Positions 17,201 to 24,189 of a DNA stretch of 64,000 nucleotides are shown piece after piece. The notes under the pieces are model-generated. The model worked only from the letters and a program-made list of their open reading frames with translations, was not told the origin of the DNA and searched no databases. Position 1 is the stretch's first letter. Every line of letters starts with the position of its first letter. The DNA comes from Novosphingobium sp. JCM 18896 (GTDB lineage Bacteria > Pseudomonadota > Alphaproteobacteria > Sphingomonadales > Sphingomonadaceae), in the NCBI RefSeq assembly GCF_025938095.1, contig NZ_JAPCZF010000004.1, positions 124,001-188,000 on the forward strand, written 5' to 3'. The translations under genes and the position numbers were made by a program.

Positions 17201-17637
17201 GCGGCGATCACCGCGGCGATGCGGCCCTGGCTGACCAGCGCCGGCGAATGGGCGCCGGTCGCGGCATCGGCGAAGATCAGCGCAACGTCCTTGGCGCGGA
17301 CGTCGCGGCCGTTGAGGCGATAGGCCGAACCCGCGCCGCGTTCGATGCGGCGCACGACTTCGAGGTCCTCGCGCTCGGCATCTTCGGCGAACAGGATGAC
17401 TTCGGCGAAGTCGCGCGGCGGGCGCTGCGCCGTGCCGGCGAAGATCACGTCCTCCATGCCGCCGCCGCGCAGCGACTTGGCCGAGCTTTCGCCCATGACC
17501 CAGCGGATCGCTTCGAGCAGGTTGGACTTGCCGCAGCCGTTGGGACCGACGACGCCGGTCAGCCCGCTCTCGATGCGCAGTTCGGCAGGCTCGACGAAGC
17601 TCTTGAAGCCAGAGAGCTTGAGCCGCTTGATGCGCAT
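14209..17637 (-). CDS. smc: Chromosome segregation ATPase SMC
   Basis: 1142-residue SMC protein that, with ScpA/ScpB (38814-40297 here), forms the bacterial condensin. The Walker A is GPNGCGKSN (residues 31-39). Long Ala/Glu/Arg-rich coiled coils surround a hinge region (about residues 480-610, including AVLGRDARTALGPAP). The C-terminal head has the ABC signature LSGGEQAL (about 1040), Walker B ICVLDEVDAPLDD and a His-switch THNAVT. Length is normal for the family. It follows the two DsbA-like genes on the same strand (33-nt gap). Confidence 0.97.
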   Translation of the reverse strand: MRIKRLKLSGFKSFVEPAELRIESGLTGVVGPNGCGKSNLLEAIRWVMGESSAKSLRGGGMEDVIFAGTAQRPPRDFAEVILFAEDAEREDLEVVRRIERGAGSAYRLNGRDVRAKDVALIFADAATGAHSPALVSQGRIAAVIAAKPAERRMMLEEAAGISGLHVRRKDAEQKLRATEANLARLEDLMAGLDTQIASLRRQARAAERYKQLSDKIKLAEARLIFARWRDAAEAADAARAEAQAAEARVAQAQGAVKAAQDAQAAAAHALAEARDTLADRRDDATAHGHRMAALTSQLESAEQRLADLDRQRARLEQDRVDADRLTQDAAQALATLERELTAGEAKLAVDEKQRPALANALSGAEQASQQAELALAQATAEQAGVEAEWRVAEAEVNAAAARLARLDQEITRQQAQREALAQQGDPEIAVREATARRDAATSALAEARAAVEAQQARKAELQAARDAAASALAAAKAELAGVEREHGALLRDREAREKQAKAKHGLPQAIDRVRAAPGYERAVAAVLGRDARTALGPAPADEEGRFWTGAAAPSPVAGGLAEHVRECPPELAARLALVHVAEADDLRPLKPGEWLVTRGGRLRRWDGFVAYGEGAAEAARLEAENRFAQLDAELPGKRALAAEAEAVQGQVQAELSHLQTGVIASERAVASAAEAERGALRAVDQAEDARARLTARRAELEAAEADLAEQRRGAEGERAEAEAHRAGLPDPEAGRAALAAAQARNQAARATLQAAMATLSAHDQALAVAKERATAQRTDMKNWQARAGDAAGRLAEMARRLEEIEEERAVIAAKPAALVREIEAGDEVRERLASELAAAEAVLAQATQAGRAADETLSAIGETLATAREERAGATARAENEEQRRVEMGRISGERFQCPPPLLPGRFEFDSADVAEAGAESTTMDRLTADRERIGPVNLVAADELAEAEGRHSTSIAEQAELTEAVNRLRGSIGSLNREGRERLRAAFEAVDAHFRRLFTRLFEGGQAHLALVDSDDPLEAGLEIYAQPPGKRLQSLTLLSGGEQALTAVALIFALFLTNPAPICVLDEVDAPLDDANIERFCDLLEAMTAETDTRYLIVTHNAVTMSRMHRLFGVTMVEKGVSRLVSVDLTAATDLLAAAE

Positions 17638-17670
17638 CGGGAGCCTAGGCGCTCATGGTCAGCGCCAGGA

Positions 17671-18429
17671 TCAACGTGCGCCGCGCTGTTCGAGCTGGGG
17701 CTTGATCTCGGCCCAGGTGTTGCCGGTGACCTTGTCGCCGTTGATCATGAAGGTCGGCGTGCCGGTGATCTCGTACTTGGTGCTGGCGTCCTGCGTCTGC
17801 TGCGCGAGCTCGGTCGCCTTCTTGGTGTCGGCGAGGCAGGTCGAGGCCTGATCGACCGCCACGCCGCGCGCGGTGATGAAGGCGTCCATGCCCGAGGCCT
17901 TGGCCAGGCTGACGAAGCTGGCAGGCGGCTGCTGCGCCTGGATCGCCTGCATCTGCGCGTCGCCGGCCTTCTGCAGGTTCTCGAACATCGTCGGCTGCCA
18001 GGCCCAGAACTGCTCGGCCAGGCCGGGCACCGCCTCGGGCGCGGCGCAGGTCACGAGCAGCGCGGCGGGCATGTCGAGCGCATTGAGCATGAACAGGCGC
18101 AGTTCGTAGGACACGCGGCCGCTGGCGACGAACTTGTCGCGCAGTTCGGCGCTGCTCTTCTCCGAGAATTCGGCGCAGTGCGAGCACGACAGCGCGCCGA
18201 ACTCGACGAGCTTGATCGGCGCTTCGGGATTGCCGAGCAGATAGCCGCCTTCGGGTGTCTTGGTGACGACGTCGGTCCAGGCCTTGCCCGCCGGCGGCGC
18301 GACGTTGGCCACCGGCTCACCCTTGGCGGCACTGCCGCCTTCGCTGCCCTTCGAGCAGGCGGCCAGGCCGAGCGCCAGCGGCGCGACGGCGAGAGCGAGG
18401 GCAAGACGGCGAAGCGGGAAGCGAGTCAT
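17671..18429 (-). CDS. DsbA-like thioredoxin-fold lipoprotein
   Basis: 252-residue protein with a signal peptide ending in the lipobox LAAC (Cys25), hence probably anchored to a membrane on the periplasmic side. Its DsbA/Thioredoxin_4 domain has the redox motif CSHC (Cys82, Cys85) and a cis-Pro loop TGTPTFMINGD. It could form, reduce or isomerise disulphides. ATG at 18429. It is followed by smc and preceded by a related non-lipidated paralogue, so the pair probably arose by duplication. Confidence 0.85.
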   Translation of the reverse strand: MTRFPLRRLALALAVAPLALGLAACSKGSEGGSAAKGEPVANVAPPAGKAWTDVVTKTPEGGYLLGNPEAPIKLVEFGALSCSHCAEFSEKSSAELRDKFVASGRVSYELRLFMLNALDMPAALLVTCAAPEAVPGLAEQFWAWQPTMFENLQKAGDAQMQAIQAQQPPASFVSLAKASGMDAFITARGVAVDQASTCLADTKKATELAQQTQDASTKYEITGTPTFMINGDKVTGNTWAEIKPQLEQRGAR

Positions 18430-18527
18430 GAAGAAACCTCGTCGATGAAGGGGAAAGGCTAGCGGAAGCGCCGGGGGCTTAGAAGGCGATGCGGCTTTCG
18501 CGGGCCGACATCTCCACAGGTGTATCC

Positions 18528-19220
18528 TCAGAAACGCGCCTGGAGCTGGGTGCTCAGGCTCTGCCAGTCGTGCGTGCCGGCGAGCAGCACGCCGTTGAGC
18601 ATGAAGCTGGGCGTGCCGGTGACGCCGTCGTTCTGCGCCTGGGTGGTCTGCGCGACGAGCCGCTTGGTCATCGCCGGGTCGGCGAGGCAGCGGTCGAGCG
18701 TGGGCCGGTCGTAGCCGCGCTGTGCCATCAGCCCGTAGAAGCCGAGGTCGCCGGCGATCGCGCGCATGCGCGCGACGGTATCGCCGTTGTTCCAGCGCGC
18801 GCGCTGCGCCTCGCTGGCGCTGTTCACTCGCGCCATCCAGGTATCCTGGCTGCGCATGATCAGGCTGTGATTGATATAGAACCGCGAAGGGGTGCCGCAA
18901 TTGGTCAGCAGGGCCGCGGTCATGTCGATCGCATCGCGGACCAGATGGCGGACCTCGACCTGGACCTTGCCGGGCTGCACATAGGCGAGTTGCAGCGGCA
19001 TCTCGGCATCGCGCTGGAAATGCGCGCAGTGCGGGCAGGTGTAGCTGACGTACTCGACCAGCTTCACCGCCGCGGCGGGATTGCCGAGCAGATGGCTACC
19101 CGCGGGCGAGACCGAGACCGCGGCCAGCCAGTTGCCACGCGGCGCCGGGGCGGCGGGCTTGGTCGCGCCGATCGAGAGCGTTGCCGCGACGGCCAGGACG
19201 GCGAGGCGAAAGAAGCGCAT
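18528..19220 (-). CDS. DsbA-like periplasmic thiol oxidoreductase
   Basis: 230 residues: a cleavable signal peptide (residues 1-20, MRFFRLAVLAVAATLSIGAT), then a thioredoxin-fold domain with an inserted helical region. The motif is CPHC (Cys62, Cys65), the classical DsbA dipeptide, with the cis-Pro loop TGTPSFMLNG. It is likely a disulphide-forming or thiol-shuttling enzyme. It lies 2 nt after the dciA stop and upstream of its lipoprotein paralogue. No dsbB is seen in the window. Confidence 0.85.
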   Translation of the reverse strand: MRFFRLAVLAVAATLSIGATKPAAPAPRGNWLAAVSVSPAGSHLLGNPAAAVKLVEYVSYTCPHCAHFQRDAEMPLQLAYVQPGKVQVEVRHLVRDAIDMTAALLTNCGTPSRFYINHSLIMRSQDTWMARVNSASEAQRARWNNGDTVARMRAIAGDLGFYGLMAQRGYDRPTLDRCLADPAMTKRLVAQTTQAQNDGVTGTPSFMLNGVLLAGTHDWQSLSTQLQARF

Positions 19221-19222
19221 CG

Positions 19223-19792
19223 TCAGTTCGGTTCCTTCTTCTGCGTACCCAGGCTGCGGGCCAGCGATTCGAGCACGGCGCGCAGTTCGGGATCGCCGAT
19301 GTCGCGCAGCGATTCGCCGAGCTCGATCGGAATCGGCTTGAGCGAGGGCGGCGCGGCGGGTTTTTCAGCAGGCGGCGGCTTAACCTCGCCTTGCCGCAGC
19401 TTGACCTTGGAGACGGCCTTGTAGCCGAAGAAGCGGTTCACCCGCTCCATGATCTCGGGAATGACGTGCTGGATCAGCGGCGCGTGCGCGGGCACGACGA
19501 CGAGCTGGAGAATGCCGTCGCTCTTCTCGCCGGGTGGGAAACGGATCGCCTCGGGCGTGCAGACGCGCGCGTGGTGCGGGCCGACGATCTCGGGCCAGCG
19601 GGTGACGACGCTCGACTGGACGAAACCGAAGCGGCGGAAGGCGGTGCGGCCGATCTCGGGCATCAGGTCGGAGATCGCGCGCGCCTGGCCGCCGCGCGGG
19701 CGCTCGTAGCGCTTGATCACGGCCTTCGGCCCGGCCTTGGCCCCAGCGCTCTTGGGCGCTGCTTTCGGTTTCTCTGGGCGGTCCCGTTCCAT
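19223..19792 (-). CDS. DUF721 / DciA-family protein
   Basis: 189-residue protein of the DUF721 family, whose members include DciA, the DnaB helicase-loading factor of most bacteria without DnaC. The conserved domain spans about residues 45-130 (FGFVQSSVVTRWPEIVGPHHARVCTPEAIRFPPG, LQLVVVPAHAPLIQHVIPEIMERVNRFFGY). Lys/Pro-rich N-terminal and Pro-rich disordered segments flank it. It diverges from mutY (29 nt) and leads the dciA-dsbA-dsbA-smc unit. A helicase-loading role is inferred from the family, not shown. Confidence 0.75.
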   Translation of the reverse strand: MERDRPEKPKAAPKSAGAKAGPKAVIKRYERPRGGQARAISDLMPEIGRTAFRRFGFVQSSVVTRWPEIVGPHHARVCTPEAIRFPPGEKSDGILQLVVVPAHAPLIQHVIPEIMERVNRFFGYKAVSKVKLRQGEVKPPPAEKPAAPPSLKPIPIELGESLRDIGDPELRAVLESLARSLGTQKKEPN

Positions 19793-19821
19793 TGTGTTCG
19801 GCCCAATGCCATAGCGCGGCG

Positions 19822-20907
19822 ATGGACGCCAGATCGCAGGACATCGCCGGGCACCTCCTCGGTTGGTACGACCGCCACGCCCGCGTACTGCCTTGGCGTG
19901 CGCCGCCGGGTTCGCCGGCGCCGCGCAACGACCAGGACTTTCCCTACCGCGTCTGGCTGTCCGAGGTCATGCTCCAGCAGACCACGGTCGCGGCGGTGAA
20001 GGACTATTTCGCCAAGTTCACCGCCCGCTGGCCCAGCGTGACCGATCTCGCCGCGGCCGAGGATGCCGAGGTCATGGCCGCCTGGGCCGGGCTCGGCTAC
20101 TATGCCCGCGCGCGCAACCTGCTGGCCTGCGCGCGCGCCGTGGCCGAGCGCGGCGGCACTTTCCCCGACAGCGAGGACGAACTGCGCAAGCTGCCGGGGC
20201 TCGGCGCCTATACCGCCGCGGCTGTCGCGGCGATCGCCTTCGGGCGGCGCGCGGTGGTGGTCGACGCCAATGTCGAGCGCGTGGTCGCGCGGCTCTTCGC
20301 GATCGACACGCCGCTGCCCGGTGGCCGCACCGAGATCCGCGCCGCGACCGACCGCATCACGCCCGATGCCCGCGCCGGCGACTTCGCCCAGGCCATGATG
20401 GACCTCGGCGCGACGGTCTGCACCACGCGCAATCCGCGCTGCCTGCTCTGCCCGCTGTCGGGCGATTGCACCGGCTATCGCGGCGGCGCGCCCGAACGCT
20501 TCCCGGTCAAGGCGCCCAAGGCGGCCAAGCCGCACCGCCAGGGCCGCGCCTTCTGGATCGTGCGAAATGGAAAGGTCTGGCTGGTCCAGCGTCCGGGCAA
20601 GGGCATGCTCGGCGGCATGCGTGCGCTGCCAGACGACGGCTGGTCGGCGCGCGGCGACGGCAACGGCGAGGGACCGATCGCTGGTCCTTGGGCTTCCGGC
20701 GGCGCCGTCCAGCACGGTTTCACCCATTTTACTCTCGACCTGCACTTGGCGCTTTATTCGGGAAACGAAGTGGTTAGCTTGCCGCCCGAAGCGGGAGAAT
20801 GCCAAGGAGAGTGGTGGCCGCTGGACCGGCTCGACGAAGCCGGCCTGCCAACGCTCTTCGCCAAGGCGGCGCGACTCGCGCTGACCGCGATGGGAGAAGT
20901 CGATTGA
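19822..20907 (+). CDS. mutY: A/G-specific adenine DNA glycosylase MutY
   Basis: 361-residue base-excision glycosylase that removes A opposite 8-oxoG. Features: LPWR and SEVMLQQTTV (catalytic Glu), the helix-hairpin-helix LPGLGAYTAAAV, the catalytic-Asp segment VVVDANVERV, and the [4Fe-4S] ligand set C-x6-C-x2-C-x5-C (CTTRNPRCLLCPLSGDC). A C-terminal NUDIX-like 8-oxoG recognition domain follows (GKVWLVQRPGKGMLGGMRALP, HGFTHFTLDL). ATG at 19822 is preferred to 19792, which overlaps the dciA start. First gene of a four-gene overlapped operon. Confidence 0.95.
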   Translation: MDARSQDIAGHLLGWYDRHARVLPWRAPPGSPAPRNDQDFPYRVWLSEVMLQQTTVAAVKDYFAKFTARWPSVTDLAAAEDAEVMAAWAGLGYYARARNLLACARAVAERGGTFPDSEDELRKLPGLGAYTAAAVAAIAFGRRAVVVDANVERVVARLFAIDTPLPGGRTEIRAATDRITPDARAGDFAQAMMDLGATVCTTRNPRCLLCPLSGDCTGYRGGAPERFPVKAPKAAKPHRQGRAFWIVRNGKVWLVQRPGKGMLGGMRALPDDGWSARGDGNGEGPIAGPWASGGAVQHGFTHFTLDLHLALYSGNEVVSLPPEAGECQGEWWPLDRLDEAGLPTLFAKAARLALTAMGEVD

Positions 20908-22220
20908 TCAGCGAGACCACCTTGCGCGCCGAGCTGGGCCGGCGCGAACTTCTGCGCCTCGGCGCATTCGCCGGAATCGGCGCAGCGCTCATGCCGCGGT
21001 TGGCCTGGGCGGCCGAGCAGCCGATCCTGGCGCCGAAGGTGGCCGAGGTCATCGCGCGCTGGGTCGGACCGGGCAAGTTCCCGGGCATGGTCGCGGCGCT
21101 GGGCATGCCGGGCCGCGAGACGCTTTACGTATCGCGCGGGACCGACAGCTTCACCGACCTCGATGCCCAGGGCGGCAACAGCCTCTATCGCATCTATTCG
21201 ATGACCAAGCCGGTCACCGGCATGGCGGCAATGATTCTGATCGACGAGGGCAAGCTCAAGCTCGACCAGCCGCTGGCCGATATCCTGCCCAAGTTCGCGC
21301 AGATGCGCGTGCAGAAGACCTACGACGGGGCGATCACCGACGACGCGCTCGAGCCGGCGAAGACGCCGATCACGATCCGTCACCTGATGACCCACACGTC
21401 GGGGCTCAGCTATTCGATCATCCAGAAGGGCCCGATCAAGGCGCTGCTCGAGGAAAAGGGCGTGATCGCCGGGCAGATCAGCCGGATGAAGATCCCGGGT
21501 TTCGATCGCGGCGCCCCGGTGCGCAGCCTCGAACTCTTCGCCGATCGTCTGGCCGAGGTGCCGCTGGTCTACCAGCCGGGCACCAAGTGGAGCTACAGCG
21601 TCGGGCTCGACCTGCTCGGCCGCGTGATCGAGGTCGTATCGGGGCAGTCGTTCGACGCCTTCCTCCAGCAGCGGCTGTTCGAGCCGCTGGGCATGACCAG
21701 CACCTTCTTCCAGGTTCCGGCAGGCGAGGCGAAGCGGCTGACCACCAATTTCGGCGCGATGGGCTCGACGCTGATGCCGATCGATCCGGGCGACAGCTCG
21801 GTCTATCTCGACAAGCCGGCCTTCCCCTTCGGCGGCGCGGGGCTGGTCTCGAGCCCGCGCGACTACGATCGCTTCCTGCACATGCTGGCGAACCACGGCG
21901 AACTCGACGGGCATCGCGTGCTCAGCGAAGCAACGGTGCGCACGGCGACGAGCAACCTGCTGCCCGCGGGCGTTTCCGGGCCGGCGATGATGACCTCGGC
22001 CAGTGCTTTCGGTGCGGGCGGTCGCGTCGGGCTGGGTGCCGAGGAAGGCATCTTCGGCTGGGCCGGCGCGGCGGGCACGGTCGGCACGGTCGACATGCGC
22101 GGCGGCGTGCGCTCGGGCATCTACGTCCAGTTCATGCCGCCCAATGCCAACAGCCTGCTCAGCGAATACCAGAAGGCGCTGCACGAGGACGTGATGGCGC
22201 TGGTGGCGAAACCCGCGTGA
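20904..22220 (+). CDS. Serine hydrolase, beta-lactamase/class C-PBP family, Tat-type signal
   Basis: 438-residue beta-lactamase-fold serine hydrolase. The nucleophile motif SxxK is seen in IYSMTKPVTG (about residue 96), the second motif is Tyr-based in WSYSVGLD, and an FGGAGLVSS / GWAGAAGTVG segment occupies the KTG-like region. The N-terminus GRRELLRLGAFAGIGAALMPRLAWAA has the twin-arginine pattern, so export by Tat (tatABC at 40346-41803) is likely. The start is TTG 20904 (MISETTLRAEL) in a TTGA overlap with the mutY stop. Activity could be esterase, peptidase or beta-lactamase; sequence alone does not say. Confidence 0.8.
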   Translation: MISETTLRAELGRRELLRLGAFAGIGAALMPRLAWAAEQPILAPKVAEVIARWVGPGKFPGMVAALGMPGRETLYVSRGTDSFTDLDAQGGNSLYRIYSMTKPVTGMAAMILIDEGKLKLDQPLADILPKFAQMRVQKTYDGAITDDALEPAKTPITIRHLMTHTSGLSYSIIQKGPIKALLEEKGVIAGQISRMKIPGFDRGAPVRSLELFADRLAEVPLVYQPGTKWSYSVGLDLLGRVIEVVSGQSFDAFLQQRLFEPLGMTSTFFQVPAGEAKRLTTNFGAMGSTLMPIDPGDSSVYLDKPAFPFGGAGLVSSPRDYDRFLHMLANHGELDGHRVLSEATVRTATSNLLPAGVSGPAMMTSASAFGAGGRVGLGAEEGIFGWAGAAGTVGTVDMRGGVRSGIYVQFMPPNANSLLSEYQKALHEDVMALVAKPA

Positions 22221-23119
22221 CCACCGGCGGAAATCCACTGGGCATTGCCTTTGCCGGCGGCCGGACCGACCGCGCCGATCACATCCGCAGCGATCCCGCG
22301 CGGCTTGCCGCGCAGTACACGCCGTCGGCGCGATTGCTGCGGCTGAGCGGGCTCGATCCGGTGATTTCGGGTGAAGGCCGTCTCGAATGGGGCAGTCTCG
22401 CCGATGCGGCCGACGATGCCGAACTGGTCTTTTTAGGCCTGCGCGACGGCCGTGCCTGCTTCGCGCCGGTGCCCGCCGCGGGCAGCACCGCGCCGGCCAA
22501 TCCCGCGCTGTGGCAGGCGCTGGCCACGCTCGACGGCGACGAGATGGCGACCTACGGCGGCGCGCGGGCGATGGTCGACTGGCACGCGCGTCACCGCTTC
22601 TGCGCGCGGTGCGGCCAGCCGACCGTGCTCGCCAAGGGCGGCTGGCAGCGCAATTGCACGTCGGAGACCTGCCGTGCCGAACATTTTCCGCGCGTCGATC
22701 CGGTGACGATCATGCTGGTCGAGCACGACGATCGGCTACTGCTCGGCCGCCAGCCGCGCTTTCCGGCGGGCAACTATTCGGCGCTCGCCGGTTTCATCGA
22801 GCCCGGCGAGGCGATCGAGGAGGCCGTCGCGCGCGAAGTGCTCGAGGAAGCCGGCGTGGTCGTGCGCGACGTGTCCTATGTCGGGAGCCAGCCCTGGCCG
22901 TTCCCTTCGTCGTTGATGATCGGCTGCCATGCCCATACCGACGATCCCGCGCTGACGATCGACTATACCGAACTCGAGGACGCGCGCTGGTTCACCCGCG
23001 CCGAGGTGGAGGACGCGGTCGCCGCGATCGACCGCGGCGAGGGCGGCAAGGCCTTTCGCTCGCCGCCGCGCACCGCCGTGGCCAATGCCCTGCTGCGCTG
23101 GTGGGTAGAGCGCGGATGA
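22217..23119 (+). CDS. nudC: NAD(H) pyrophosphatase / deNADding Nudix hydrolase NudC
   Basis: 300-residue Nudix enzyme that hydrolyses NAD(H) to NMN and AMP and removes NAD caps from RNA. The four zinc ligands are present (CARC and CTSETC). The Nudix box GFIEPGEAIEEAVAREVLEEAGV is intact and is followed by the NudC-diagnostic SQPWPFPSS motif. GTG start at 22217 in a GTGA overlap with the preceding stop, and an ATGA overlap with the next gene, so translation is probably coupled across the operon. Confidence 0.94.
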   Translation: MTTGGNPLGIAFAGGRTDRADHIRSDPARLAAQYTPSARLLRLSGLDPVISGEGRLEWGSLADAADDAELVFLGLRDGRACFAPVPAAGSTAPANPALWQALATLDGDEMATYGGARAMVDWHARHRFCARCGQPTVLAKGGWQRNCTSETCRAEHFPRVDPVTIMLVEHDDRLLLGRQPRFPAGNYSALAGFIEPGEAIEEAVAREVLEEAGVVVRDVSYVGSQPWPFPSSLMIGCHAHTDDPALTIDYTELEDARWFTRAEVEDAVAAIDRGEGGKAFRSPPRTAVANALLRWWVERG

Positions 23120-23796
23120 CGACCTCGGTCACGATCGACATCTTCTCCGACGTCATGTGCCCGTGGTGCGTGATCGGTTACAAGCAGCTCGAACAGGCGC
23201 TGGCGACGCTCGATGGCGAGATCGCCGCCGAAGTCCGCTGGCATGCCTTCGAGCTCAACCCCGACATGCCGCCCGAGGGCGAGGAACTGGCCGCGCACAT
23301 GCTGCGCAAGTACGGCCGCGCGCCCGATGCCGCCTCGACCGCGCAGATGGTGGGACTCGCCGAGCAGGCCGGTTACGACATGCGCTACCTCGGCCCCGAG
23401 CCCGAACCCGAGCGGCGGCTGTTCAACACCTTCCTCGCGCACAAGCTGTTGCGCTGGGCATTGGTTACCGCCGGGCCCGAGGCGCAGACGCGGCTCAAGC
23501 TCGCGCTGTTCGACGCCTATTTCCAGCAGCGGCGCGACGTTTCGGACCGCGCGGTGCTGCTCGCCGTCGTCGCCCAGGTCGGGCTCGACGGTGCTGCGGC
23601 CGATGCGGCGCTCGACGATCCGGCACTGGCGCAAGAGGTGCGCGCTGAGCAGCAGGAAGCCCGTGCCGCCGAGATCAACGCGGTACCGGCAATGATCATC
23701 GAGGGACGCTATCTGATCCCCGGCGCGCAGGGGGCGGAGACCTATGTCGAGCTGCTGCGCAAGGTCGCGGCGCGCGCCGGGTCAAACCCAACTTAG
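23116..23796 (+). CDS. DsbA-family oxidoreductase, FrnE-like
   Basis: 226-residue cytoplasmic DsbA-superfamily protein (no signal peptide) of the FrnE / 2-hydroxychromene-2-carboxylate isomerase-like group. IDIFSDVMCPWCVIG carries the CPWC redox motif near residue 15, the helical insertion follows, and NAVPAMIIEGRYLIPGAQ carries the cis-Pro. FrnE relatives act as cytosolic disulphide isomerases in oxidative stress. Last gene of the mutY operon, ATGA overlap with nudC. Its stop abuts the DUF1489 stop on the other strand. Confidence 0.85.
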   Translation: MTTSVTIDIFSDVMCPWCVIGYKQLEQALATLDGEIAAEVRWHAFELNPDMPPEGEELAAHMLRKYGRAPDAASTAQMVGLAEQAGYDMRYLGPEPEPERRLFNTFLAHKLLRWALVTAGPEAQTRLKLALFDAYFQQRRDVSDRAVLLAVVAQVGLDGAAADAALDDPALAQEVRAEQQEARAAEINAVPAMIIEGRYLIPGAQGAETYVELLRKVAARAGSNPT

Positions 23797-24189
23797 TCAG
23801 ACCAGGCCTAGCTTCGCCAGTTCGCCGACCAGCTTGGCCGGCAGCACGTCGCCTTCGCTGATGTCGCCGTCGAGATCAGCGGGGGCGTCTTCGTCCGAGA
23901 GATAGCGCCAGCCCTGGTGCGCGCGCTTGGGCTTGGGATGGACCGCGATCAGCCGCGGTTCCATGCGGATCCAGTGGCGGCCGTCCTCGCGCTGCTCGAA
24001 GCCGATCAGCGGCGAGCGGCCTATGATCGTGTGCTGGTGGATCCAGAACAGCGAGCCGCCGGCCATCTCCTCGATCCGCTTGGGCAGATAGCGTGTCGAG
24101 GTGCGCGCCTCATCCTGGCTTTCGAGCCAGGCGCGCAGGGTCGCCGGGCTCTCGGCGCCGAAGGCGATCTTGGTCATGTGCAGCGGCAT
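23797..24189 (-). CDS. DUF1489-family protein
   Basis: 130-residue protein of the alphaproteobacterial DUF1489 family (LHMTKIAFGAES, TRYLPKRIEEMAGGSLFWIHQHTIIGRSPLIGFE, KRAHQGWRYL). No known activity. The conserved Arg/Lys and aromatic residues in the central block suggest a nucleotide or RNA ligand, but this is a guess. ATG 24189 overlaps the mgtE stop (TGATG), so it is translationally coupled to mgtE. Confidence 0.85.
   Translation of the reverse strand: MPLHMTKIAFGAESPATLRAWLESQDEARTSTRYLPKRIEEMAGGSLFWIHQHTIIGRSPLIGFEQREDGRHWIRMEPRLIAVHPKPKRAHQGWRYLSDEDAPADLDGDISEGDVLPAKLVGELAKLGLV

Noticed and set aside
14611..18462. Several long open frames antisense to smc and the first dsbA-like gene
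   Set aside because: Compositionally biased Ala/Arg/Gly-rich translations without domains; smc and the DsbA-like gene account for the sequence.
20904..22220. Clinically relevant beta-lactamase
   Set aside because: The SxxK fold is shared with esterases and peptidases; the KTG motif is not clear, so resistance should not be inferred.
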